Assembly (NCBI RefSeq): GCF_023283885.1
Contig: NZ_JAKILA010000023.1
Span: 1 to 64,000 of the forward strand
DNA: 64,000 bases
Source of the DNA: Shewanella basaltis
Lineage (GTDB): Bacteria > Pseudomonadota > Gammaproteobacteria > Enterobacterales > Shewanellaceae
Direction of reading: 5' to 3'
In this document: piece by piece, positions 36,273 to 44,394 of the stretch
Position numbering within the stretch: position 1 is the first letter of the stretch
How the letters are laid out: each line of letters opens with the position of its first letter
Made by a program: the position numbers and the translations under genes
The notes under the pieces: model-generated
Seen by the model: only the letters and a program-made list of their open reading frames with translations
Told to the model about the DNA's origin: nothing
Database searches by the model: none

Positions 36273-36782
36273 TTAAGCACCATGCCAATTGCGCATTTGG
36301 TTGGCTTCAACCGACAATACCACCACTTCTGAGCGGGTCATTTTATCTTGCAGGGCAAGTTTATCGGTGTTGATTAAAATCCATAAATTACCAATGCCTA
36401 ATAACGACCACACGATACGAGCACAGGCCGTTATAAGGCTAAGATTTTGGCCATTAGGGTGTTGTACTTTTAATCGCCATGCTCTCATGCCCAGTGTTTG
36501 TCCACCTCGGCTCCAAAAAAGGGCGTAAAAGCCACACACGCAAAGGGTTAACCAAAGCTGATAAATGCCATGGTAAAGCGGTGTATTATTTAATAAGTCT
36601 GAAGTATGTTCAAAACCGTTTAATGAAATAACGCCGCTACTTTGTAAGCCAAAAAAGATGCCAAATCCAATTGCGCCGGCAAACATATAAACGGCTACAG
36701 CGAGCATAAAATCGTAGACAATAGCCCCAAACCTGCGAATAAAGCTGGCTCGAGGGAAGTTGGCGTGTTCAGTGTTTAACAT
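36273..36782 (-). CDS. RDD family membrane protein
   Basis: A 169-residue integral membrane protein with three hydrophobic helices. The first helix begins RRFGAIVYDFMLAVAVY with the conserved Arg and Asp of the RDD domain; the last conserved part is GGQTLGMRAWRLKVQ. RDD proteins are small membrane proteins, some implicated in sodium or organic-solute transport, but this one's role is unknown. Convergent with lptG. Confidence 0.85.
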   Translation of the reverse strand: MLNTEHANFPRASFIRRFGAIVYDFMLAVAVYMFAGAIGFGIFFGLQSSGVISLNGFEHTSDLLNNTPLYHGIYQLWLTLCVCGFYALFWSRGGQTLGMRAWRLKVQHPNGQNLSLITACARIVWSLLGIGNLWILINTDKLALQDKMTRSEVVVLSVEANQMRNWHGA

Positions 36783-36808
36783 GGATATTCCTTAACACTC
36801 ATGTGGGG

Positions 36809-37063
36809 TTAGATTTCATCATCTTCGCGAACAAATTTAATGCTGCTAAAACCAAAACGGGCAAATTCGCTTTTACGAAATTCTTTTTCAGCTTTAGCCC
36901 CTTTTTTTGAGGTTAATGCGATTTGCTGTTCCATTGCGAGAAACTTTGTTAAATCAATCCCTTCAGCTTCAGCTGCGGCTTCATAAAGGTCGTGATGTAT
37001 GTCATAGCTAAACGGGATCGTTTTGGTTTGACCTTTAAAGGTGTATATCACTTGGCGCGCCAT
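36809..37063 (-). CDS. DUF2960 family protein
   Basis: An 84-residue soluble protein of the DUF2960 family, restricted to Vibrio, Shewanella and relatives. It shows MARQVIYTFKGQTKTIPFSY, then AEGIDLTKFLAMEQQ, then EFRKSEFARFGF. It is charged and predicted to be helical, with no membrane segment. Function unknown. It is 26 bases upstream of the RDD gene on the same strand, so the two may be cotranscribed. Confidence 0.82.
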   Translation of the reverse strand: MARQVIYTFKGQTKTIPFSYDIHHDLYEAAAEAEGIDLTKFLAMEQQIALTSKKGAKAEKEFRKSEFARFGFSSIKFVREDDEI

Positions 37064-37208
37064 GGCGACCTCCTGAAATTAATGTCAATTATTTTAAAGG
37101 GGCTAATTAAGGCGAGAGCCTGCCCTGTATGAGTGTCTAAATGGCCTAATTACTGACGACAAGAGTAATGCCTGTCCATCGTGCTAGTTGGGCATAATTG
37201 TCCCATGA

Positions 37209-37703
37209 TCAACTGCCTAACGCCAAATATAAATAGCATGCATCATCGGGGTAGCTGCTTAGCGATTGAGTTAAGCTTTTAGATGTTGCATGTGGTTTAA
37301 ATCCTTGTTGTTGCCAGTAAGATTGAGCTCCCTGAACGGCAACAAGTCCTATTCCATCTATATTTGCGGTTTTTGCAAGGTTAAGCACATAAGCGATGAG
37401 TTGCTTGCCTATTCCCATATTTTGAGCGTTTAGCGCAATGGCCATGTCGTGCAAATACCAACTGTTAGTGTTTTGTGTTGATATTTCGCAGTTAAGTGAC
37501 GGTGCGTCTGCGCGTGACCAAGGGTGTACTAATGCATAGGCTAAAACCTGTTGTTTCTGCTCAAAAACCACACAGGTAGAAGGTGATGCTAACCATTTAC
37601 TTTGCATGACGGTTAACGATTCGGGTGTTAGCTCTACATAGCATTGAGCTTGAATTGCCATGATAGTAGGCCAATCAGCGGCGCAAATTGGGCGTATTAG
37701 CAT
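37209..37703 (-). CDS. GNAT-family N-acetyltransferase
   Basis: A 164-residue acetyl-CoA-dependent acetyltransferase. The N-terminal RPICAADWPTIMAIQAQCY and central LHDMAIALNAQNMGIGKQLI (motif A with the acetyl-CoA loop) match the GNAT fold; the C-terminal SYWQQQGFKPH is motif B. The acceptor substrate cannot be told from sequence. It is transcribed alone. Confidence 0.82.
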   Translation of the reverse strand: MLIRPICAADWPTIMAIQAQCYVELTPESLTVMQSKWLASPSTCVVFEQKQQVLAYALVHPWSRADAPSLNCEISTQNTNSWYLHDMAIALNAQNMGIGKQLIAYVLNLAKTANIDGIGLVAVQGAQSYWQQQGFKPHATSKSLTQSLSSYPDDACYLYLALGS

Positions 37704-37848
37704 ATTAGGTGACTGTGGGTTATTTGGATGGCGATTATACTTACTTATGCATTAAAATTTAAGCGTTTATCTGTGTTAAAGTGGCAAGGGTTTTCTCATA
37801 GGTGTTATGTGGCTAGCGCGATTTATTGATATAAGGAACATTAAGATA

Positions 37849-38421
37849 ATGGCAATTTTTTTACCTTCAATGACAAAAAGAGCGGGGTATTTATCGCTAT
37901 TGTGCCTGTTAGCCTGTCCCTCTTTTATGGCAACAGCAGGCATTGAGGCGTTCAAATCAGGGACTGTGATTAAAGATTACGGTAAGGTTGCAGAGGTCAA
38001 AAGTAGTTTGGTCATTCCAAAAGGAATGACGTTTAAGGTGGCTTTTGATTTAGCAAAAGCAGCTAACCCCGGTGAATTAAATCGCAGTATTGAGACTTTA
38101 GCGCGTTTTATCAATATGCATGTTGCTGCGGGAGTCAAGCTCGAGGATATCTCTCTTGCTATGGTGGTACATGGACAAGCAGCCAGTGATTTGACTCAAC
38201 AGCGATATTATCAAATGTTGAACGCAGGCCAAAAAAATGCCAATGCAGATTTAATTGCGCAATTGGTAAAACATGGCGTTAAGTTTTATGTGTGTGGTCA
38301 GACCGCAGCTTATTACGGTATTACGCCCGATGAATTATTACCCGGTGTTGATATGGCGTTATCGGCATTAACGGCTCATGCAGTGCTAGCTCATGAAGGT
38401 TACAGCGTAAATCCTTTTTAG
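37849..38421 (+). CDS. DsrE-family protein, exported
   Basis: About 190 residues: a signal-peptide-like N-terminus (MTKRAGYLSLLCLLACPSFM, cleavage near ATAG) and a DsrE/DsrF-like alpha/beta domain. The conserved cysteine lies in KFYVCGQTAAYYG, the usual active-site position for DsrE sulfur-relay proteins, but an exported DsrE-like protein is unlikely to do tRNA sulfur transfer. A ribosome binding site (AAGGA at 37833) precedes the ATG at 37849. The start could also be 37870. Function unknown. Confidence 0.72.
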   Translation: MAIFLPSMTKRAGYLSLLCLLACPSFMATAGIEAFKSGTVIKDYGKVAEVKSSLVIPKGMTFKVAFDLAKAANPGELNRSIETLARFINMHVAAGVKLEDISLAMVVHGQAASDLTQQRYYQMLNAGQKNANADLIAQLVKHGVKFYVCGQTAAYYGITPDELLPGVDMALSALTAHAVLAHEGYSVNPF

Positions 38422-38439
38422 ACTGGTTGGTTTTGAGTA

Positions 38440-39189
38440 CTACTTTGTTTGTTCAAATACTGCCTGCAGGGTGTATTTATCAATGATGTGTTGGATTGTG
38501 CCGTCTGCCTGTAACTCAGCTATCGCGGCATTAATTTGAGGCAACAATGCCGCATGCTCCTTGCGAAGTCGCATCACTAAATCACCTTTTGAATGAATGG
38601 CGGCAAGTGCGATTGGGCTGTTGAGTTGTTTGGCCCAATATAATGCCGGTAAGTCACCTGAAATTGCCGCTTTTACTCTGTTTTTCTCAAGGGCGATGAT
38701 CAGTTCACGTTCTGAAATGAAGTCGACCCGAGTGAATTCTGCATCATTGTGATACAGGTATCCTCTGACGGTACCTATTGCTTTACCGGTTAATTGGTCT
38801 GCATGTTGCCAGTCTTTGGCATTAGCTTTTAATGTGATGATATTTTCTTGGATAGCCAGCAAGGCGGATGATTGCACAAACAACTTGCCTAAATCGTTAT
38901 TAGGAAACCAACTTGGGCTGACAAAGTCAAAGTCGAGTAAACCGTTGTCCAATGCGTAATTGGTTCTTCTGGGCGGGAAATTATGCTTTTCAATGTTAAT
39001 CTGTGCTTTGGCAAGTAACAGAGGAACGATTTCGCCTAAAATACCAGGGTTTTCAGGCGCGTTTGGTATGTAATAAGGCACCCAGCTACTCGAACCATTT
39101 ACGTTGTATTTAAGAGTGGTCTGAGCAAAAGCAAATCCAGAGATAAAACATAACATTAAGCACGCTACAGCAGTTACACTTCTTTTCAT
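38440..39189 (-). CDS. Periplasmic solute-binding protein, family 3-like
   Basis: A 249-residue secreted protein with signal peptide (cleavage after GFAFA) and a type II binding fold similar to amino-acid-binding proteins, though short and divergent (GILGEIVPLLLAKAQI, GKAIGTVRGYLYHN, AISGDLPALYWAKQL). No transporter partners are adjacent. It is comparable in size and orphan context to the protein at 31131 but the two are not obviously close copies. The ligand is unknown. Confidence 0.7.
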   Translation of the reverse strand: MKRSVTAVACLMLCFISGFAFAQTTLKYNVNGSSSWVPYYIPNAPENPGILGEIVPLLLAKAQINIEKHNFPPRRTNYALDNGLLDFDFVSPSWFPNNDLGKLFVQSSALLAIQENIITLKANAKDWQHADQLTGKAIGTVRGYLYHNDAEFTRVDFISERELIIALEKNRVKAAISGDLPALYWAKQLNSPIALAAIHSKGDLVMRLRKEHAALLPQINAAIAELQADGTIQHIIDKYTLQAVFEQTK

Positions 39190-39244
39190 GGTACCTCCTT
39201 ACATGACAACGGTGCCATACAATATATCTTTGCGCCCTTAATAA

Positions 39245-39889
39245 CTAATATTGATCAAGGCACAGTAGACATAAACTTGGGTGTAGATTGTTAGGCCGTA
39301 AGGTGTAAGTTTTGTGGTGTTTAACCAGTGTGGTTTTTTTATTGCCCTGGCTTAATAAAATCCCTTGAGCGAGTGCTAAACGCGCCACTTGGTTTTCGTC
39401 ACCGCGAATGTACATTGCAATGGGCTTAACAATGTTGTCGTCGATAATGTGTTGACTAAACTCTTTAGCAGAGATAATCAAACTTGATTGCCCATCACTG
39501 TCCAATTTCAGTTTAGCATCGATGTCGGTATCTGTGATGACTAGCCATTCTAGCGCGCGTAATTCAGCAAGCAGATTGTTTAATCCCGTACCGCTTGGTG
39601 TCGTACAATGATTGGCTTGTTGGTATTGATCGGCAATGCATGTAAGCAGCCGTTTGAGTTGGGCTCCAGCGCCTTGACTGCGTGCTTGACGGATCCATGT
39701 GGTGAGGTCGTCTGCAACTAATTTAGAAAAGCGTTTAGTTTTTAATGATTCAACCATCCAATTGCATAAAAAGTGGCTTTCTTGTGCTGGTGTTCTTGGC
39801 GATTTATGCTGTGCTGCAGCTGTGTTAATGGCATCGATACCGGCTAAGGCCAACGTCAGTAATGCTTGGTTATACGTTTCGGTGGTCAT
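39245..39889 (-). CDS. DUF2913 family protein
   Basis: A 214-residue soluble protein matching DUF2913, seen in Vibrio and Shewanella. Features are TPAQESHFLCNWMVESLKTK, WIRQARSQGAGAQLKRLL and the C-terminal THTL-type tail LVKHHKTYTLRPN. Function unknown. It is transcribed alone with no operon partner evident. The assignment rests on the N-terminal half. Confidence 0.65.
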   Translation of the reverse strand: MTTETYNQALLTLALAGIDAINTAAAQHKSPRTPAQESHFLCNWMVESLKTKRFSKLVADDLTTWIRQARSQGAGAQLKRLLTCIADQYQQANHCTTPSGTGLNNLLAELRALEWLVITDTDIDAKLKLDSDGQSSLIISAKEFSQHIIDDNIVKPIAMYIRGDENQVARLALAQGILLSQGNKKTTLVKHHKTYTLRPNNLHPSLCLLCLDQY

Positions 39890-40034
39890 ATCTAAAAATC
39901 AATCAACTAAAATTACCGTTAGTTTACCGCGGTGCAGTCAATTGCTAAATAGATATTTAATCAGATTGCGATTACAGCGAACAGATTAAGAGATTGGCCA
40001 TTGGGTATGTTTGCGACACAATGGCCAACTTTGA

Positions 40035-40613
40035 TTATTTTTGCGGTGGGAATTGTGCCAAAATGGCCATGACGGTTTTGTTGATCTCTAAGGCTTTTTC
40101 TTCGCCACCTTGATCAAAGTGATATTGGCCGTTTCCGCGCCAAATTAAGCGCTTATCTTTTGGGTCGACAATATCAATTTGGATAGTTTGTGTTTTTGCA
40201 GTGTCACTGCCTAGGGGAATTCCAATGCTAGTACCTAGGCCAATCCCCCCTCCCGATCCCCAGGTGCCTGAGCCAAGACCAATTGACAAGCCTGAATCTT
40301 TTTCTTTATCTTCAGTTACAAAGGCGTAATTGACTATAAAGTCGGCATTATCAGCCTGATAGACATACCCTTGGTTAAGTAATGTTTGCTTAATATCCGC
40401 GTTTATTCTGTCTGCGGTTAATGGGTCGTCGGTTTGCTTAACGGTGAGTTGGCTAAAGGTTTTTAGCGAAGAAAAATCATAGTTCACATCATAATCTTGT
40501 TTAGGCTTTGCTGAGCAAGAGGCCAGCAATAACAGCGCACTTAATACGATAATAGGCTGATGCCATCGTATATGGCGGCTAAATAATTGACCAGAACGCC
40601 TTAATGTTTTCAT
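40035..40613 (-). CDS. DUF4136 lipoprotein
   Basis: A 192-residue outer-membrane-type lipoprotein. Hydrophobic signal ending LLLASC gives a lipidated cysteine near residue 33; the N-terminus is long, so the true start may be internal. The mature part shows the DUF4136 pattern YDVNYDFSSLKTFS and DIVDPKDKRLIWRGNGQYHF, with a Gly/Ser-rich insert in the middle (SGTWGSGGGIGLGTSIG). Function unknown; widespread as a single-copy lipoprotein. Confidence 0.78.
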   Translation of the reverse strand: MKTLRRSGQLFSRHIRWHQPIIVLSALLLLASCSAKPKQDYDVNYDFSSLKTFSQLTVKQTDDPLTADRINADIKQTLLNQGYVYQADNADFIVNYAFVTEDKEKDSGLSIGLGSGTWGSGGGIGLGTSIGIPLGSDTAKTQTIQIDIVDPKDKRLIWRGNGQYHFDQGGEEKALEINKTVMAILAQFPPQK

Positions 40614-40726
40614 GAGACCTCCAATGGAACAGCAATAATGTACAAAATTAACTCAATTAGTATAACCTTAATATACGATGATGATGGGTGTGTAGATTAT
40701 TAGGTTGATATGACTATACCGCATTA

Positions 40727-41015
40727 ATACCAATACTGATTAGAATATGATCTATTTTAGGCTGCGTCACTAGACCCATTACAATGAAAATGACGGCAGG
40801 TGTAGTCATTTACATCAACGTCATTTTAAGCCGTAATGGGGGGCGCAACTGCGAAGAGCAAATTTATCAGCGTGGTATGGTTTGTTAGCCTTTCTTCGCG
40901 TAGTGCACTATAACCTAATGCACTATAACCTAATTGACTATGCCCTCAAAAGGCAGCCTCGACAACCGCATTGATATCTTTTGCTTGAAGAGCACATGTG
41001 AATGCGGATTGGTAT
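40727..41015. mobile_element. MITE-like element, ATACCAATCC family, copy 1 with nested hairpin
   Basis: Terminal inverted repeats begin ATACCAATACTGATTA and end AATGCGGATTGGTAT. The internal sequence aligns with the reverse complement of the element at 48813-49014 over most of its length (for example GATCTATTTTAGGC, TTTGTTAGCC and CCCTCAAAA). A block of about 70 bases at 40774-40841, absent from the other copy, is itself an inverted repeat (CCCATTAC...GTAATGGG and AATGACG...CGTCATT), probably a second small element nested inside. A short tandem duplication (CACTATAACCTAAT twice) is also present. It occupies most of the 435-base gap. Confidence 0.65.
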
Positions 41016-41048
41016 AATCAATAGTCTTACAGGAGTTAATCTTACTCA

Positions 41049-41366
41049 ATGATGGAACAGTTAAGCTTTTTTGCGGTTCCCAGCCCTTGTATCGGCGTGT
41101 GTCAGTCTGACAGCCGAGGTTACTGTCTGGGGTGCTTTCGTAGCCGTGATGAGCGTTTTAACTGGATGAATTTTAGTGAGTTACAAAAGCAAGATGTCAT
41201 CCGTTTGTGCTTGCAACGTAAACGACGCAGGCAATTTGCATTGCATAAAGCGAGGCAACAGGAACTGCTTAACCAACAAGCGGCTCATACAGCACAATTA
41301 AATTTTGAAGACAGTAATGACTCAACTGATGATATTGATTTAACCGGCTTTAATTTAGATGATTAA
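41049..41366 (+). CDS. DUF1289 family Cys-rich protein
   Basis: A 105-residue protein. The N-terminal part has the DUF1289 pattern SPCIGVCQSD, then GYCLGCFRSRDE and WMNFSE, four cysteines that probably bind an iron-sulfur cluster or zinc. The basic C-terminal half (QRKRRRQFALHK) is followed by an acidic tail. Role unknown; family members are small and widespread. The ATG at 41049 or 41052 lies 13 bases after AGGAG, longer than ideal. Confidence 0.8.
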   Translation: MMEQLSFFAVPSPCIGVCQSDSRGYCLGCFRSRDERFNWMNFSELQKQDVIRLCLQRKRRRQFALHKARQQELLNQQAAHTAQLNFEDSNDSTDDIDLTGFNLDD

Positions 41367-41406
41367 AGTTGAGTTCGTTAAACCTCTAGTGGCTTCTGTC
41401 GCTGGA

Positions 41407-41997
41407 TTACTGAGCTTTCATGGCGTGCCAAAATAATTTGAAGCTGGCACTACGGTGCTTTGGGTCATTACCGAGTTGTGGGTTGTCAGTAAAGTATCTG
41501 ATGGCTGCTAAATATTGTCCATGACAGTTTTCCAGTAATAGTTCACTGGGAAAATCGCCAATAATGCCTTGCTGTTTTCCTTGTTCAATTAACTCGACCA
41601 CAAAGCCTAAAATGCTGTTCATTGCTTGCTTTCTTACCGCTACATTAATGTCTGCCGACATAGAGTACTGTAGAAAAAACAACTGCTTAAGAGGCTGTGC
41701 TATTGCCCAGTCAATGGCTGTTTGCCACAGGTTATTGGCGTCTTTTTCAATGTTGCCACTTAGCACAACCTTGCCAACCATATTGCTAGCAAATTCCTGT
41801 TTAATAGACAAAAAAAGTTGATTCATTATGTCATTTTTAGTTGGGAAATGATGAAACAACGTGCCAGTCGCCACCCCAGCGGCTTTTGCAATAGATGCTG
41901 TTGAAGTGGCGTTAAAGCCTTTTTCGACAAACAGTGACAATGCCGAATCTAAAATGGCTTGTTTCTTATCTGTGATGCGACCTTGTGTGCTGACCAT
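41407..41997 (-). CDS. TetR-family transcriptional regulator
   Basis: A 196-residue repressor. The N-terminal helix-turn-helix is standard: ILDSALSLFVEKGFNATSTA, then KAAGVATGTLFHHFPTKNDI. The remaining helical domain would bind an effector. It is directly downstream of an aldehyde dehydrogenase gene on the same strand (83 bases apart), and a TetR-type palindrome at 43632-43649 lies upstream of that gene, so it probably represses this operon, including itself. Confidence 0.87.
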   Translation of the reverse strand: MVSTQGRITDKKQAILDSALSLFVEKGFNATSTASIAKAAGVATGTLFHHFPTKNDIMNQLFLSIKQEFASNMVGKVVLSGNIEKDANNLWQTAIDWAIAQPLKQLFFLQYSMSADINVAVRKQAMNSILGFVVELIEQGKQQGIIGDFPSELLLENCHGQYLAAIRYFTDNPQLGNDPKHRSASFKLFWHAMKAQ

Positions 41998-42080
41998 TAA
42001 TGCTAAGCGCCTGTATTTGAGGTGGTTGAAAACGATAAATAGCCCAACAAAGACCTAGTGTAAGTTGGGCTGCTGTGCAA

Positions 42081-43502
42081 TTAACGCAAAAAGAATTTCA
42101 TTAATAGTCGCTGAATAACGCTGCCATAAGGTGGGTGAACAAAAACACCCGTATTAATTTTACCACTGTTTAATACGGTTTTAGCATGGCTGAATGTTAA
42201 AAAACCTTCTTTGCCATGGTAATGGCCCATTCCTGAAGGCCCGATACCGCCAAAGGGCGCGTCGTCGGCAGCAACATGAAATACCGTGTCATTAATACAT
42301 ACGCCTCCCGAATGAGTTTGCTGCAACACAGCTTGCTGGGTTTTATCATCAAAACTCATGATGTACAACGCAAGCGGCCTGTCGCCGCGGTTAACATAAC
42401 CTATGGCCTCTGACAGATTTTGATAGCTAATAATGGGTAATAACGGACCAAAAATCTCATCTTGCATAAGTAACATGTCGTCCGTTGTTGCGGTGATCAG
42501 TTGGGTGGCTAATTTACGACTGGTGTTTGAAATGGGGTCATCTGTTGCCGATACAACCTTTGCTCCTTTGGCTTTTGCATCCTCAAGTACTTTTAATAAA
42601 CGCTGATACTGGCGGTCATTAATCACATTGCCGTAATCTGGATTATTGACAAAGTCAGGATACATTTTGTTAAAACGTGCCCGATAAGTAGCGATAAATT
42701 CATCGACTTTGTCGGCAGGGCAGAGCACATAATCAGGTGCGACACAAATTTGGCCAGCATTTAAACATTTGCCGAAAATGAGGCGTTCAACGGCGGTTTG
42801 TAAGGGCATGTCTGGGGCTATAATGGCCGGAGATTTTCCGCCTAATTCTAGTGTGACTGGGGTTAAGTTGTTAGCTGCAGCTCGCATAACGTGGCGCCCT
42901 ACAACAGTTGAGCCGGTAAATAAAATATGATCAAAAGGCAGAGATGAAAATTCTGCCGCGACTTCTGCTTCACCTTCAATAATGGCAACTTCAGAGGTAT
43001 CAAAAATCGTGGCCAGCAATTGGCGTAACACGTTATTTGTTGCAGTGGTAAACTCAGACATTTTAAGCATGGCACCATTACCAGCTGCAATGGCTGTGAT
43101 GAGCGGCCCTATTGATAACATGATGGGGAAATTCCACGGAACAATAATACCGATAACCCCTAACGGTTGGTATTGTACCGACACTTTAGACGGTGAGAGC
43201 AGCATACCAGCATGACGACGACTGGGTTTCATCCAAGATTTAAGGTGTTTAATGGTGTAATTAATATTATTAATACAAGGTAAAATGTCTGAAATAACCG
43301 TGTCGTTAGATGAGCGATGACCATAATCTTGATTGAGTGCATCAATTAATGTTTGTTGGTTATCCAGTAATGCAAGTTTGAGTTGTTTGAGCTTATTTAC
43401 CCGTGATTGATAACTTGGAGCCGGTTGTGACAAGTAGCGGCTTCGTTGCTTGTCGAGCATTTGTGCGAGTGACTTGACTGGTTGTTCAGCTGCTATGTTC
43501 AT
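42081..43502 (-). CDS. Coniferyl-aldehyde-dehydrogenase-like aldehyde dehydrogenase
   Basis: A 473-residue NAD(P)-dependent aldehyde dehydrogenase. The catalytic Glu is in VTLELGGKSP and the nucleophilic Cys in NAGQICVAPDYVL; FTGSTVVGRHVM is the coenzyme segment. The pattern (WNFPIMLSIGPL, C-terminal GMGHYHGKEGFLTFSH) matches the class that includes coniferyl aldehyde dehydrogenase and fatty-aldehyde enzymes ending in a hydrophobic tail (VIQRLLMKFFL). The true substrate is not determined; control by the adjacent TetR protein suggests an inducer, perhaps a fatty aldehyde. Confidence 0.85.
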   Translation of the reverse strand: MNIAAEQPVKSLAQMLDKQRSRYLSQPAPSYQSRVNKLKQLKLALLDNQQTLIDALNQDYGHRSSNDTVISDILPCINNINYTIKHLKSWMKPSRRHAGMLLSPSKVSVQYQPLGVIGIIVPWNFPIMLSIGPLITAIAAGNGAMLKMSEFTTATNNVLRQLLATIFDTSEVAIIEGEAEVAAEFSSLPFDHILFTGSTVVGRHVMRAAANNLTPVTLELGGKSPAIIAPDMPLQTAVERLIFGKCLNAGQICVAPDYVLCPADKVDEFIATYRARFNKMYPDFVNNPDYGNVINDRQYQRLLKVLEDAKAKGAKVVSATDDPISNTSRKLATQLITATTDDMLLMQDEIFGPLLPIISYQNLSEAIGYVNRGDRPLALYIMSFDDKTQQAVLQQTHSGGVCINDTVFHVAADDAPFGGIGPSGMGHYHGKEGFLTFSHAKTVLNSGKINTGVFVHPPYGSVIQRLLMKFFLR

Positions 43503-43533
43503 GATTATTCTCCGGCTGAGGTAAGTTGTCGCT

Positions 43534-43585
43534 AGGGCCTGTATATCTTTGCTGCAAAAACAACCTTAAAAAATCAATAGACCCT
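43534..43585. mobile_element. 52-base deletion derivative of the GGTCTGTTGATC MITE
   Basis: Ends AGGGCCTGTATATC and ATCAATAGACCCT match the terminal repeats of the element at 24584. Its right 38 bases (TTTGCTGCAAAAACAACCTT, then ATCAATAGACCCT) align with the reverse complement of that element's first 38 bases with about four differences. It appears to be an internally deleted relict. It sits between the aldehyde dehydrogenase start and its putative operator. Confidence 0.5.
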
Positions 43586-43631
43586 ATTGTGCTAGTTGGA
43601 ACAGTCAATCTACTGGTGCGTACAAAAATAA

Positions 43632-43649
43632 ACCGACTGATTAGTCGGT
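43632..43649 (-). promoter_or_regulatory. TetR-type operator for the aldehyde dehydrogenase-TetR operon
   Basis: ACCGACT-GATT-AGTCGGT is a perfect 7-bp inverted repeat of the form bound by many TetR repressors. It lies about 130 bases upstream of the aldehyde dehydrogenase start, with the TetR gene next in the operon. Binding is inferred. Confidence 0.6.
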
Positions 43650-43845
43650 CTGATGTTATGCGGATTTTTGATCAAACGCAAGTGTTCGGTATGTTTTTGA
43701 TTTTGATCACTAAAAAATCACCCATTAATGACTACACTTAAATGGTAAGAAGGGTTACTAACCGCGTGAATACAGCCTGTGGTTTACGTAAGTTTAAGCT
43801 GGTTAACTGACTCTTTTGTGGTTCACGTTTAAGGAGGGTAGCAAC

Positions 43846-44277
43846 ATGCGTACACGTAATATTTTATGGCCGACAGATTTTTCTGATACGGCGTCTCATG
43901 CTTTGCGGTATGCCATTGAAATGGCAAACTTATACAATGTGGGTATTCGTATTGTGCATGTGGTTGATCAACCCCTTGGTGACGAAAACTATATGGTGCT
44001 TGCTATTACACCTGAAGAATTGGCTAAAACCATGGAAGATGCCGCCGCCAAGCAAATGCATGAATTATTAGCTCAGTTAAAAACCGATTTAAAGATAGAA
44101 ACAGTGATCCGCCGTGGTGATGCGGTGACCGAAATTTTAGCAGAAGCTAATAGCGACGACATTGGCATGGTGGTTATTGCCAGTCATGGTCGTACTGGTC
44201 TTGCGCACTTTTTACATGATAACGTGGCAGAAGAAGTGGCTAATAAAGCAAAATGCCCAGTGTTAGTGGTTAAATAA
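43846..44277 (+). CDS. Universal stress protein (UspA family)
   Basis: A 143-residue cytosolic stress protein with the Usp fold: RNILWPTDFSDTASHALRYA at the start and VVIASHGRTGLAHFLHDNVA near the end. The ATP-binding members have G-2x-G-9x-G(S/T); here the last Gly-Ser is replaced by Asp-Asn, so nucleotide binding may be lost. The ATG at 43846 follows a strong AAGGAGGG at 43831-43838; the longer frame is rejected. Transcribed alone. Confidence 0.88.
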   Translation: MRTRNILWPTDFSDTASHALRYAIEMANLYNVGIRIVHVVDQPLGDENYMVLAITPEELAKTMEDAAAKQMHELLAQLKTDLKIETVIRRGDAVTEILAEANSDDIGMVVIASHGRTGLAHFLHDNVAEEVANKAKCPVLVVK

Positions 44278-44339
44278 CCTGAGCTTGGCTTATAGTCATT
44301 GCTTTCAAATAGCCCACCGTTGTAGTGGCGTTATTTAGA

Positions 44340-44381
44340 CCCACATGCAAGGATTTTATTTTGCGGTAAGCTGCATGTGGG
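44340..44381. terminator. Hairpin between convergent genes
   Basis: CCCACATGCA (44340-44349) pairs with TGCATGTGGG (44372-44381) around a 22-base loop. It lacks a strong T-run, so termination is uncertain. It lies between convergent uspA-like and PH-domain genes. Confidence 0.4.
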
Positions 44382-44394
44382 GTATTTGTGTTGG

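Noticed and set aside
43526..43741. 71-codon plus-strand frame upstream of the UspA-like gene
   Set aside because: It runs across the MITE relict and the TetR operator and has no ribosome binding site.
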